A stretch of 64,000 bases of DNA from Tenacibaculum sp. (GTDB lineage Bacteria > Bacteroidota > Bacteroidia > Flavobacteriales > Flavobacteriaceae): NCBI GenBank assembly GCA_022448525.1, contig JAKVCX010000012.1, forward strand, positions 1 to 64,000, given 5' to 3'. The translations under genes were made by a program, and so were the position numbers. This document shows, piece after piece, positions 9,413-18,122 of this stretch (its first letter is position 1; each line of letters starts with the position of its first letter). Under the pieces are notes generated by a model, which did no database searches, was not told where the DNA came from, and saw only the letters and a program-made list of their open reading frames with translations.

Positions 9413-9874
9413 TTAAGACATTTTAGTCGCAGCTTTCGCTACTGCTTTTTCTATTCTATTATATGATGCACAACGACAAAGATTTCCGTGCATTGCTTCA
9501 CGAATTTCCTGTGTAGTTGGATTTGGATTTTCTTTTAAGAAAGAAGCGGCTGTCATTATTTGACCAGCTTGGCAATAACCACATTGTGGTACATCTACTT
9601 CTTCCCAAGCTTCTTGTAAAGGATGACTTCCATCTTTTGAAAGTCCTTCAATTGTTGTAATTTCCTCTTTATCTAAAAGAGAAACCTGCAATTGACAGCT
9701 TCTTGTAGCAACACCATCAACATGAACTGTGCATGCACCACATTGTGCAATTCCACATCCAAATTTGGTTCCTACTAAATTAAGTTCGTCACGTAAAATC
9801 CATAGCAAAGGAGTATCTGAATCGGCATTAACTGTAACCGATTCTCCGTTGATTTTTAAATTATAGGTTGGCAT
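9413..9874 (-). CDS. (2Fe-2S)-binding subunit of the molybdenum hydroxylase (IorA-like)
   Basis: The 153-residue small subunit carries two [2Fe-2S] clusters that move electrons from the molybdenum site. The plant-ferredoxin-type set CGIAQCGAC plus a later Cys (SC) lies in the first half, and the helical-domain set CGYCQAGQ and LCRCASY in the second. It has no signal peptide, as expected if it is co-exported with the Tat-signal-bearing large subunit encoded 11 bases downstream. Length and motif order are standard for the family. No FAD subunit gene is adjacent, which is normal for the IorAB type that passes electrons to a cytochrome. Confidence 0.93.
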   Translation of the reverse strand: MPTYNLKINGESVTVNADSDTPLLWILRDELNLVGTKFGCGIAQCGACTVHVDGVATRSCQLQVSLLDKEEITTIEGLSKDGSHPLQEAWEEVDVPQCGYCQAGQIMTAASFLKENPNPTTQEIREAMHGNLCRCASYNRIEKAVAKAATKMS

Positions 9875-10033
9875 TTTGTGTAAGTTTTTAACGATTTTTA
9901 AGTTACAAAAAATATCGACACCATAATACTTAAGACTACTTTTAAGATTTATTTAATAATTACAATTTAGGAATTGAAAAAATCATCTAATTAATTATCC
10001 CTATCATGTGAAATTGTAAGATTCTAGAATATA

Positions 10034-10073
10034 AAAAAGATTGAATTCCCGATTTTTAGAAATTCAACCTTTT
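10034..10073 (-). terminator. Possible terminator after the frameshifted gene
   Basis: An imperfect inverted repeat (about 12-base arms, AAAGATTGAATT and AATTCAACCTTT, one G-U or mismatch) with A/T-run flanks lies downstream of the gene ending at 10131. The remaining sequence from 9875 to 10130 shows no gene. Confidence 0.45.
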
Positions 10074-10130
10074 AGTGATCATCTTATTTACTTGAAAGTT
10101 ATTCTTATGAATGAATTAAAATCATCATGT

Positions 10131-10533
10131 TTACTTATAAAGTTTAGCAACTTGTAATTGGACTATTGCTAAAAACGATACAATTATTATTTCTATACAT
10201 AAATATACCCACCCTAAAAGTTTAACCTTTTCAAAATGATAAAAAGCCATTCCTATTGAAAAACTTACGTATAATAGGTTTGTAATTCCAATTGAGGTGA
10301 AATAATCCTTCAATTTTCTTTTCAAATTGAAATAACAGTAAAAATCGTATATCGCAAATAAACAAGGAAAAGATGCCAATAAATAAAGTGTACTTTTTTG
10401 GAATACCAACAAGTGTTTCCTGTCTAACTAAAATGATTCCCCAAAAAATAGCAGAAGTAATAGCTCCTATTCCATTTATAAGAATAAGAATTTTGGGATT
10501 CAGCTTTCCAAATTCTAAGAATATCTTAAACAT
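10131..10533 (-). pseudogene. Small four-TM membrane protein gene with a +1 frameshift
   Basis: Two overlapping frames each encode half of one membrane protein. The first frame gives a plausible N-terminus from 10533 (KILILINGIGAITSAIFWG, then ETLVGIPKK). The second, from about 10395 to the stop at 10131, gives the matching C-terminus (LFAIYDFYCYF, GITNLLYVSFSIGMAFYHF, LCIEIIIVSFLAIVQL). From memory, flavobacterial relatives of about 130 residues have these segments in one frame. The frames differ by one base, and the switch fits a run of six A residues (10393-10398): removing one A restores a 133-residue protein. It may be a true pseudogene, a phase-variable gene or a sequencing error. Confidence 0.65.
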
Positions 10534-10573
10534 TCAAACACTTTATTTAATTGACATCTAGAAATCTAAGTTT

Positions 10574-12481
10574 TTAGAGTGCTTCATCTATTATACCTTG
10601 AACAACTTCTGGATTTAAAAGAGTACTTGTATCTCCGAGATTACTCAAATCATTTGAAGCTATTTTCCTTAAAATTCTTCGCATAATTTTTCCAGAACGT
10701 GTTTTAGGCAATCCTTTTGTAAATTGAATCTTATCAAGCTTTGCAATTGGGCCAACTTGTTCGGTAATTATTTGATTGATTTCTTTACGAACATTTTCAT
10801 GTCGTCTAGATTCTCCTGTATCTTTCAAAATAACGTAACCATACAACGCATTTCCTTTGATATCATGAGGAAAACCAACAATAGCAGACTCAGCAACGGC
10901 AGGATGTTCATTAATTGCATCTTCAATTGGTGCAGTACCTAAATTATGTCCGGAAACAATAATCACATCATCTACTCGACCTGTAATTCTATAATATCCA
11001 ACCTCATCACGTAAAGCTCCGTCTCCTGTAAAATATTTGTTTTCAAAAGTTGAAAAATACGTTTCTTTATAGCGTTGATGATTTCCCCAAATAGTTCTTG
11101 CCATAGACGGCCATGGAAACTTAATACATAACCTTCCTTCTACTTGATTACCCTTGATTTCATTTCCTTCAGCATCCATTAATGCAGGCTGAATCCCTGG
11201 GAAAGGCAATGTTGCATATGTTGGTTTTGTTGGAGTTGAAAAAGGAATTGGAGTAATCATAATTCCTCCTGTTTCTGTTTGCCACCAAGTATCTACGATT
11301 GGACTTTGACGTTTTCCAATATTATCATCGTACCAGTGCCATGCTTCCTCATTAATTGGTTCTCCCACAGTACCTAAAATTTTCAGCGATGATAAATCAT
11401 GAGATTCAACATGACCCAATCCTTCTTTTGCCAACGCTCTAATTGCTGTTGGTGCAGTGTAAAATTGATTCACTTTATGTTTTTCTACAATTTCCCAAAA
11501 ACGTCCGTAATCTGGATAACTAGGAACTCCCTCAAACATAACCGTTGTTGCTCCATTGGCTAATGGTCCATATACAATGTAACTATGACCAGTAATCCAA
11601 CCAATATCTGCTGTACACCAATACACATCATTCTCTCTGTATTGAAAAACATTTTTGAACGTGTACGCCGTATACACCATATATCCTGCTGTGGTGTGTA
11701 ACATTCCTTTTGGTTTTCCTGTTGATCCAGAAGTATATAGAATAAACAATGGATCTTCAGCTTTCATTATTTCCGCCTCACAGTGATCAGGAGCTTTATC
11801 TAATAAGGGTTGAATCCATTCATCTCTTCCATTTTTCATTGTAATTTCCGAATCAATTCTCTTTACAACTAATACACTTTCTATCGTAGTACAATCTTCC
11901 AATGCTTCATCAACAATACCTTTTAAATCGATTGTTTTATTCCCTCTATATGAACCATCAGATGTTATAACCATTTTACATTCTGAATCATTAATTCTCG
12001 TAGCTAAAGCATTTGAAGAAAAACCTGCAAATACAACAGAGTGAATCGCTCCAATTCGAGCACAAGCCAATAATGAAATAGCTAGTTCGGGAATCATTGG
12101 TAAATAAATACAAACTCGATCTCCTTTTTTAATTCCTTTTGCTTTTAAAACATTCGCAAACTTATTTACTCTATCATATAGTTCTTTATAAGTAATATGT
12201 TGCGCTTCTTCATCTGGATTATTAGGCTCAAACAAAATGGCAGTTTTATTACCTCGAGTTACCAAATGACGATCAATACAATTTTCAGTAATATTTAATT
12301 CAGCTCCTTCAAACCATTTTACCTCTGGCTTTGTAAAATCCCAATTTAAAACTTTGTTCCATCGTTTTCTCCATAAAAAATGTTCTTCAGCAATTTCTTC
12401 CCAAAAGTTTTCTGGATTCCTAACTGATCTTCTATATACTTGAAAATATTCTTCTAAATTTTTAATGTGGTAGTTACTCAT
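10574..12481 (-). CDS. acs: Acetyl-CoA synthetase
   Basis: This 635-residue AMP-forming acetate-CoA ligase activates acetate to acetyl-CoA via acetyl-adenylate. It shows the P-loop YTSGSTGKPKGM near residue 250, the WWQTETGG motif near 400, the hinge region at YYRITGRVDDVI, and the lysine K598 in LPKTRSGKIMRR, which is the acetylation-regulated catalytic residue in this family. It is the last gene of an apparent operon with a porin, symporter and sensor kinase, and 5 bases separate it from the small membrane gene upstream. That setting supports acetate as the substrate. Confidence 0.96.
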   Translation of the reverse strand: MSNYHIKNLEEYFQVYRRSVRNPENFWEEIAEEHFLWRKRWNKVLNWDFTKPEVKWFEGAELNITENCIDRHLVTRGNKTAILFEPNNPDEEAQHITYKELYDRVNKFANVLKAKGIKKGDRVCIYLPMIPELAISLLACARIGAIHSVVFAGFSSNALATRINDSECKMVITSDGSYRGNKTIDLKGIVDEALEDCTTIESVLVVKRIDSEITMKNGRDEWIQPLLDKAPDHCEAEIMKAEDPLFILYTSGSTGKPKGMLHTTAGYMVYTAYTFKNVFQYRENDVYWCTADIGWITGHSYIVYGPLANGATTVMFEGVPSYPDYGRFWEIVEKHKVNQFYTAPTAIRALAKEGLGHVESHDLSSLKILGTVGEPINEEAWHWYDDNIGKRQSPIVDTWWQTETGGIMITPIPFSTPTKPTYATLPFPGIQPALMDAEGNEIKGNQVEGRLCIKFPWPSMARTIWGNHQRYKETYFSTFENKYFTGDGALRDEVGYYRITGRVDDVIIVSGHNLGTAPIEDAINEHPAVAESAIVGFPHDIKGNALYGYVILKDTGESRRHENVRKEINQIITEQVGPIAKLDKIQFTKGLPKTRSGKIMRRILRKIASNDLSNLGDTSTLLNPEVVQGIIDEAL

Positions 12482-12486
12482 TTTAA

Positions 12487-12714
12487 TTAAGCTTTAAGGT
12501 TTGATGATTTACTAAAAAGTCCGAACCAATTTGGATTTAAGACTTTTAATTTGACTAGTGACCAGATAATCACAACAAATGATAAACCAATTACGATAGA
12601 ATTTAATGGACTGATTTGGACTTTACTTTCGAAGTAAAATCGAAGATATAAAGAACCAATAACATAAATTAGAATAATTATGTCTGAGGCTCGTGGTGAT
12701 ATTTGAAATTTCAT
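12487..12714 (-). CDS. Small two-TM membrane protein
   Basis: The 75-residue product has two predicted membrane helices (residues about 10-26 and 38-56) and a polar C-terminus. I do not recognise a named family. It sits 5 bases upstream of acs and about 50 bases downstream of the response regulator, so it is probably a member of the acetate operon. Its role is unknown. Confidence 0.6.
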   Translation of the reverse strand: MKFQISPRASDIIILIYVIGSLYLRFYFESKVQISPLNSIVIGLSFVVIIWSLVKLKVLNPNWFGLFSKSSNLKA

Positions 12715-12765
12715 TTTAATACTCTATAAATTAAAAACTAGATTTTTTGCACACTTTACCAAGTT

Positions 12766-13131
12766 TTAATTTAATAGCTCATTAATTTCCGAAACTATTT
12801 TTTTTATTGAAAACGGCTTTAATAAATATTTATCTGCTCCAAGTTTTAAGCCTTTATCAATATCTGAAGCTTTATTTTTTGCTGTAAGGAACACTACCTT
12901 AGTATCCTTTAACTCTTTATGTTCTCTTATAAATTCTAATGTTTGATAACCATCAACGTTTGGCATCATAATATCTAACAAAACCACATTGGGCTTAACG
13001 TTTTCTACTATTTCTATTGCCTCTCCTCCATCTCTTGCAATATACACTTCAAAGTTATTTTTCTTAAAAGTATATTCTAAAGTCATTACGATGTTTGGTT
13101 CATCATCAACAATTAAAATCTTTCTATTCAT
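12766..13131 (-). CDS. Response regulator, receiver domain only
   Basis: This 121-residue CheY-like receiver lacks an output domain. The acidic pair is in IVDDEPN, the phosphorylation site is D53 in LLDIMMP, the conserved Thr lies in VVFLTAK and the Lys in LLKPFS. It starts 12 bases after the stop of the symporter-fused histidine kinase and is the obvious partner. With no DNA-binding domain, it must act through another protein or serve as a phosphate sink. Confidence 0.93.
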   Translation of the reverse strand: MNRKILIVDDEPNIVMTLEYTFKKNNFEVYIARDGGEAIEIVENVKPNVVLLDIMMPNVDGYQTLEFIREHKELKDTKVVFLTAKNKASDIDKGLKLGADKYLLKPFSIKKIVSEINELLN

Positions 13132-13143
13132 ATGTGGTACAAT

Positions 13144-15834
13144 TTAATTAAAAGGCAACTTAAAACCAAAAGTTGCTCCTTTTTTCTTTCCTTTTTCTGC
13201 CCAGATTATACCTCGGTGTTTTTCTATTATTTGCTTGCTAATTGCTAACCCTAATCCGCTACCAATTGGTTTAATTGTATTTTGATTTTCCGATTGATAA
13301 AACTTATCAAAAATATAATCAAAATCTTCAGTCATAATTCCTTTACCATTATCGGAAACTAAGACTTCAACATAATTATTCTTCAAAGTGTAATTCAATT
13401 TTACAACTCCATTTTCGGGTTCACAAAATTTTATAGCATTCGATATTAAGTTCGTCAAAACCTGAACAATTCTATCTTCATCATAATGAAAAACAAAACT
13501 TTCGTCATTAGCCACTTTAATCTTTATATCTTTCTTTGATGCCACATGATTTAAACTAACTACTGATTTCGCAATTGTCTTTTGAATATCCTGTTCTGAC
13601 AATATTAATTGTTGTCTACCTGTAGAAAGTTTTTCGAAATCTAAAATATTATTAATCAACCTTGACAAACGCTCCGAGTCTTGAAGTATATTTTTCAAAA
13701 ATTGAGCTTTCATCTCTCGAGGCATTTCATCCGATTCCTCTAAAATTAATTCGGTTGCTGCTCTTATACCAGTTAAAGGCGTTTTTAATTCATGTGCAAC
13801 TGTATCTAAAAATTCATCTTTCTGTTTATCCTTATGAATTAATTCTTTATTCACTTCCTTAAGTTGACCTGTGAGTTCAGTTAGTTCATTTGACTTTTCT
13901 GTTAAAGCCTTATTAACTGCTTGGGCTTCTTTTGACTCTTCTAAAATTTCAAGGACTTCAACTAAGCTAATTTCTTCCTCCTTAACTACACTTGAAATTA
14001 AAATTTTAGCCGATGCAGATCCTATACTTCCCGTTAGTAATTTTTCTGAAAAATTAACTAGTCTAGCATCTGCCATGTGAGCAGTTTTAGAAAGTTGATA
14101 CTTCTCGAAGAATAAATTCAACGCATTTTCTGTTCTTTCTTCTCCTAAAAACTTCACCAAAACATTTCTAATATCTGCTACATAAGCTTCCCCTTTCCAA
14201 ACCAAAGCACTATCCTGAAGTGAAGAAAAGTTATTTGTATCAACAAACATTTCAGCATAATTACGTTCACGATAATGACCTTTAGAAGTCAACGAAAAAA
14301 TTAAATAGGCCAAAATATTAAAAAACATACTCCAAAAGAAAGCATGTGCAGGAGGCGTTAGAAAGTCAATTCCAAATAAAGCGTGCGGTCTCAGCATTTG
14401 TATATTGAACAATCCATTTTCAGTAAATTCTCTAGAACCTGTGAAACCTTCGATTGTAAATGGAAGTATTAGCGTGTAGGTTGTAATTAAAAATCCGACT
14501 AAAATTCCAATAATTGCCGCTTTAGACGAACCTCGATTCCAATATAAACCAACAAAAAATGATGGAGCTAATTGAGAAATTACCACAAAAGCAATTAAAC
14601 CAATTGAATATAAAGATAGTTGAATCGAGAAATAATAATAAAATAAATATGCAGCAATAATCAATATAAAAATAGAAACCCTTCGTATCGTTTTTATATA
14701 AGTAGCATTTTCTGCTGATTGTCCCTTTATAAACTTATCTAAATATCCGTAAGGAATAACCAAATTATTACTCACCATTGTTGAAAGTGCCAACGTAGAA
14801 ACAACTACCATAGAAATAACTGCTGAAAATCCACCTAGAAAAACTAGCAATGCCAAAATGGTATTATCATTATTTAATGGAAGAAACAACGTGTAATATT
14901 CAGGATTAAAAGTTTCATCTAAACTTAGTTTCCCAGCCCAAGCGATGAAAATTACAAAAACATTAAATAAAAGTAAATACAACGGAAACAACCAAATTGC
15001 TTTCTTCAAATGTTTTGATTTTGTATTCTCTAAAACAGTTACTTGAAACTGTCTTGGCAATAAAAAAATTGCGAATAAAGATAAAATTATGGTAAACGAC
15101 CAATTAAAGCCACTTTCTAAACTATCAATAGTTACCAGTTTCTCAAATCCTTCGGTAACAGAGATTTTATTGTAGATATCACCAGTTCCATCAAACAAGA
15201 AAAAAGTGACATAAATTCCTACAATTAAAAAGAACACAAGCTTTAAAATACTCTCCAAAGCCACAGTCGCTACAATACCTTTTCTTTTCTTAGAAGCATC
15301 GGTCGTTTGAGTTCCATAAAATGCTGAAAATATTGCTAGAATAACGGCGATATAAAAAGTGGAATCCGATAGAATTCCCAAAGAAGTATTTGTTTCTCTA
15401 CCTGTCATAATTATGAAAGTTTCTGAAACTGCCTTCAATTGTAATGAAATGTATGGCACAATTCCTAAAACACATATTATCGTAACAAGAGCTCCCAGAA
15501 ATCGGTTATTTCCGTAACGAAGAGAAATAAAATCAGCAATAGAAGAGATTTTATGCTGTTTCGAGATTCTAATAATTTTACGCATTACAACAATCCATAA
15601 AGGAATTGCTATTACTGGACCGAGATAAATAGGTAAAAAATAAATCCCTGAGGTAGCAGCAATACCAACACTTCCATAATATGTCCATGCCGAACAATAT
15701 ACTCCCAATGATAAAGCATACACATAAGGATTATTAACCCATCTGCTACGTGAATTCTTTTCTGCAACAAAAGCAATAAAAAATAGTGCAAATAAATAAA
15801 CAACTATAATAAGTAGAAGCGAATAATTATTCAT
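13144..15834 (-). CDS. Sensor histidine kinase fused to a sodium:solute symporter domain (CbrA-like)
   Basis: The 896-residue protein combines an N-terminal SLC5/PutP-type domain (residues about 1-510, roughly 13 membrane helices) with a STAC-like linker (about 545-605, ADIRNVLVKFLG), a coiled coil (about 615-670), a HisKA domain with H681 in VAHELKTPLTG, and a HATPase domain (N-box NLISNAIKF, G-boxes DNGKGI and GSGLGLAIS). Such proteins, known from Pseudomonas CbrA, couple nutrient sensing or transport to phosphorelay. The gene overlaps the small membrane gene upstream by 8 bases and is followed by its receiver. The placement suggests that it controls acetate-type carbon uptake. Confidence 0.93.
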   Translation of the reverse strand: MNNYSLLLIIVVYLFALFFIAFVAEKNSRSRWVNNPYVYALSLGVYCSAWTYYGSVGIAATSGIYFLPIYLGPVIAIPLWIVVMRKIIRISKQHKISSIADFISLRYGNNRFLGALVTIICVLGIVPYISLQLKAVSETFIIMTGRETNTSLGILSDSTFYIAVILAIFSAFYGTQTTDASKKRKGIVATVALESILKLVFFLIVGIYVTFFLFDGTGDIYNKISVTEGFEKLVTIDSLESGFNWSFTIILSLFAIFLLPRQFQVTVLENTKSKHLKKAIWLFPLYLLLFNVFVIFIAWAGKLSLDETFNPEYYTLFLPLNNDNTILALLVFLGGFSAVISMVVVSTLALSTMVSNNLVIPYGYLDKFIKGQSAENATYIKTIRRVSIFILIIAAYLFYYYFSIQLSLYSIGLIAFVVISQLAPSFFVGLYWNRGSSKAAIIGILVGFLITTYTLILPFTIEGFTGSREFTENGLFNIQMLRPHALFGIDFLTPPAHAFFWSMFFNILAYLIFSLTSKGHYRERNYAEMFVDTNNFSSLQDSALVWKGEAYVADIRNVLVKFLGEERTENALNLFFEKYQLSKTAHMADARLVNFSEKLLTGSIGSASAKILISSVVKEEEISLVEVLEILEESKEAQAVNKALTEKSNELTELTGQLKEVNKELIHKDKQKDEFLDTVAHELKTPLTGIRAATELILEESDEMPREMKAQFLKNILQDSERLSRLINNILDFEKLSTGRQQLILSEQDIQKTIAKSVVSLNHVASKKDIKIKVANDESFVFHYDEDRIVQVLTNLISNAIKFCEPENGVVKLNYTLKNNYVEVLVSDNGKGIMTEDFDYIFDKFYQSENQNTIKPIGSGLGLAISKQIIEKHRGIIWAEKGKKKGATFGFKLPFN

Positions 15835-16021
15835 AAAATCTGACTAGTATATAGTATGAAATTAACACTGACAAAATCCATAATAGGAAAATTGAAAAAT
15901 ATAACGTCGGAAAACCGAATACTTCTCCGTTATGATTAAAAATAAGAATCATTGGCACATTGATTAAAAGAATTAATGCAATTGACAATACAACCAATTT
16001 TTGTTCATGACGTTTCTTCAT
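15827..16021 (-). CDS. Small two-TM membrane protein before the sensor kinase
   Basis: The 64-residue product begins MKKRHEQK and has two hydrophobic helices (VLSIALILLINVPMILIF and YFSIFLLWILSVLISYYILV). The ATG at 16021 is chosen because the longer frame from 16069 would run through a hairpin and adds no homologous-looking sequence. Its 3' end overlaps the sensor kinase start by 8 bases, which suggests translational coupling. It resembles the short membrane partners often found beside SSS-type transporters (DUF3311/DUF485-like size), but I cannot name a family. Confidence 0.6.
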   Translation of the reverse strand: MKKRHEQKLVVLSIALILLINVPMILIFNHNGEVFGFPTLYFSIFLLWILSVLISYYILVRFYE

Positions 16022-16036
16022 AATTTTCAAGTTGAA

Positions 16037-16066
16037 AAGCAGTGTTACGAAAAAATAACACTGCTT
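16037..16066 (-). terminator. Intergenic hairpin, possible partial terminator
   Basis: A perfect 11-base inverted repeat (AAGCAGTGTTA / TAACACTGCTT) lies between the symporter gene and the small gene before the sensor kinase. It is not followed by a strong T run, so it may separate transporter and sensor expression within the operon instead of ending it. Confidence 0.5.
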
Positions 16067-16110
16067 CAATTTAGCTATTTAAAAAATAAATTAGCAAGAC
16101 ATCCATAATT

Positions 16111-17823
16111 TTAGTGATCTACCGCTTCACCTACTCCACTTGGAATCCTAATATTCTCAACGATTTCCTGTACATCTTCTGGTGGTTCTGGTGTAAATGA
16201 ATTTACAATTATTGCGACTGCAAAATTGACGATCATCGCGATTGTTCCAAATCCTTCAGGAGAAATTCCAAACCACCATTCAGATTTTAAAGCTGTAACA
16301 GCCGACTTTCCTCCATCAAAAATTCCGAATTTATATTTCAAAATATAAAATACCATCAATGAAATTCCTACAATCATTCCCGCAATAGCTCCTTCTTTAT
16401 TCATTTTCTTATAGAAAATACCTAAAACAATGGCTGGGAAAAATGATGCCGCAGCTAAACCAAAAGCTAATGCGACGACGGCGGCGACAAAATCTGGCGG
16501 ATTAATTCCGAAATAACCTGCAACCACTACTGCTGCAACCGCAGATAAACGAGCTGCAACTAATTCTTGTTTCTCGGAAATATCGGGTTTAAAGACATTT
16601 TTAATTAAATCATGCGAAACAGACGCTGAGATTACCAATAATAAACCTGCGGCAGTTGATAAAGCAGCAGCCAATCCACCAGCAGCAACCAAAGCAATTA
16701 CCCAATTTGGTAAATTCGCAATTTCAGGATTTGCCAATACCATAATATCTCTATCAACAGTTAATTCATTTTTACTTTTATCTGCAACATATTGAATTAC
16801 TCCATCTTGATTTTTATCTTCAAATTTTAACAAACCTGTTTCTTCCCAGTTCATAAACCACTCAGGCATATCAGCATATTTTTTCTCACTAACGGTATTA
16901 ATTAAATTCGTACGAGCAAATACAGCAACTGCTGGAGCAGTTGTATATAAAATAGCAATTAACAACAACGCTAAACCTGCAGATTTACGAGCGTCTTTTA
17001 CTTTTTTCACAGTAAAAAACCTTACAATGACGTGAGGTAATCCAGCAGTTCCAACCATTAAGGCTAATGTGATAGCAAAAATATCAACTAGCGACTTTGA
17101 ACCATCTGTATATTCAGAAAAACCTAATTCTGTAGATAATCCGTTTAGTTTATCTAATAAGTAAGTACCTGAACCATCATTAATCGTTGATCCCATTCCT
17201 AATTGTGGAATTGGATTTCCTGTCATTTGAATTGAAATAAAAATAGCAGGAACCATAAAGGCGAAAATTAAAACACAATATTGAGCTACTTGTGTGTAAG
17301 TAATTCCCTTCATTCCACCTAAAACTGCATAGAACAATACGATAATCATACCTATGATTACACCTGTATTTATATCTACTTGTAAAAACCTAGAGAATAC
17401 AACTCCTACACCTCGCATTTGCCCGGCTACATAAGTAAACGATACAATTAGTGCACATAATACAGCTACAATTCTTGCTGTTTTAGAATAATATCTTTCT
17501 CCGATAAAATCCGGAACTGTAAACTTTCCAAACTTTCTTAGATATGGAGCCAATAATAATGCTAATAAAACATAACCTCCAGTCCATCCCATTAAATAAA
17601 CAGATCCGTCATATCCCATAAAAGAAATTAAACCTGCCATTGAAATAAAAGAAGCTGCAGACATCCAATCTGCTGCGGTTGCCATTCCGTTTGCTAAAGG
17701 AGAAACCCCACCTCCGGCAACGTAAAATTCTTTAGTAGAAGCCGCTCTCGACCAAATTGCAATTCCAATATAAAGAGCAAAAGTGATTCCTACGATAATA
17801 TAAGTCCAAACTTGAACACTCAT
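16111..17823 (-). CDS. Sodium:solute symporter, cation/acetate type
   Basis: This 570-residue SLC5-family permease has about 13 membrane helices. It starts by entering the membrane directly (VWTYIIVGITFALYIGIAIW) and shows FYVAGGGVSPLANGMATAADWMSA, the pattern of ActP-like and VC_2705-type symporters. The gene for its small DUF4212 partner lies 33 bases upstream, which marks the two-component VC_2705 subfamily. Acetate or another short monocarboxylate is the likely substrate, because acs is in the same gene run; this is an inference from context. Confidence 0.9.
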   Translation of the reverse strand: MSVQVWTYIIVGITFALYIGIAIWSRAASTKEFYVAGGGVSPLANGMATAADWMSAASFISMAGLISFMGYDGSVYLMGWTGGYVLLALLLAPYLRKFGKFTVPDFIGERYYSKTARIVAVLCALIVSFTYVAGQMRGVGVVFSRFLQVDINTGVIIGMIIVLFYAVLGGMKGITYTQVAQYCVLIFAFMVPAIFISIQMTGNPIPQLGMGSTINDGSGTYLLDKLNGLSTELGFSEYTDGSKSLVDIFAITLALMVGTAGLPHVIVRFFTVKKVKDARKSAGLALLLIAILYTTAPAVAVFARTNLINTVSEKKYADMPEWFMNWEETGLLKFEDKNQDGVIQYVADKSKNELTVDRDIMVLANPEIANLPNWVIALVAAGGLAAALSTAAGLLLVISASVSHDLIKNVFKPDISEKQELVAARLSAVAAVVVAGYFGINPPDFVAAVVALAFGLAAASFFPAIVLGIFYKKMNKEGAIAGMIVGISLMVFYILKYKFGIFDGGKSAVTALKSEWWFGISPEGFGTIAMIVNFAVAIIVNSFTPEPPEDVQEIVENIRIPSGVGEAVDH

Positions 17824-17856
17824 AATAGTTAATTTTTAAATTAGTTTTAGCTACTA

Positions 17857-18111
17857 CTAATCGTAGCCATATTTCTTATCTAGTTTATTCATTAATCGTA
17901 CGTAGACGAAAATTAGAATTACAAACACATAAATAGATCCTTGTTGTGCAAACCAGAAACCTAATTTGAATCCACCAATTTTGATGGTATTTAATGCATC
18001 TTTAAACATTATACCGGCACCATATGAAACTACAAACCAGATAATCAGTAGAATTACAAGATATCTTAAGTTCTCTTTCCAATATGCGACTGCTTTTTCT
18101 CTATCTGTCAT
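17857..18111 (-). CDS. DUF4212 small symporter subunit
   Basis: This 84-residue protein has two membrane helices (residues about 15-32 and 50-70) and the family pattern AVAYWKENLRYLVILLIIWF. DUF4212 proteins accompany the VC_2705 group of sodium:solute symporters, and the large subunit is encoded 33 bases downstream. The order porin, DUF4212, symporter suggests coordinated passage across both membranes. Confidence 0.9.
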   Translation of the reverse strand: MTDREKAVAYWKENLRYLVILLIIWFVVSYGAGIMFKDALNTIKIGGFKLGFWFAQQGSIYVFVILIFVYVRLMNKLDKKYGYD

Positions 18112-18122
18112 AATTGAAGTTT

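Noticed and set aside
16022..16069. Longer start for the small membrane gene before the sensor kinase
   Set aside because: The added 16 codons are made of the intergenic hairpin sequence.
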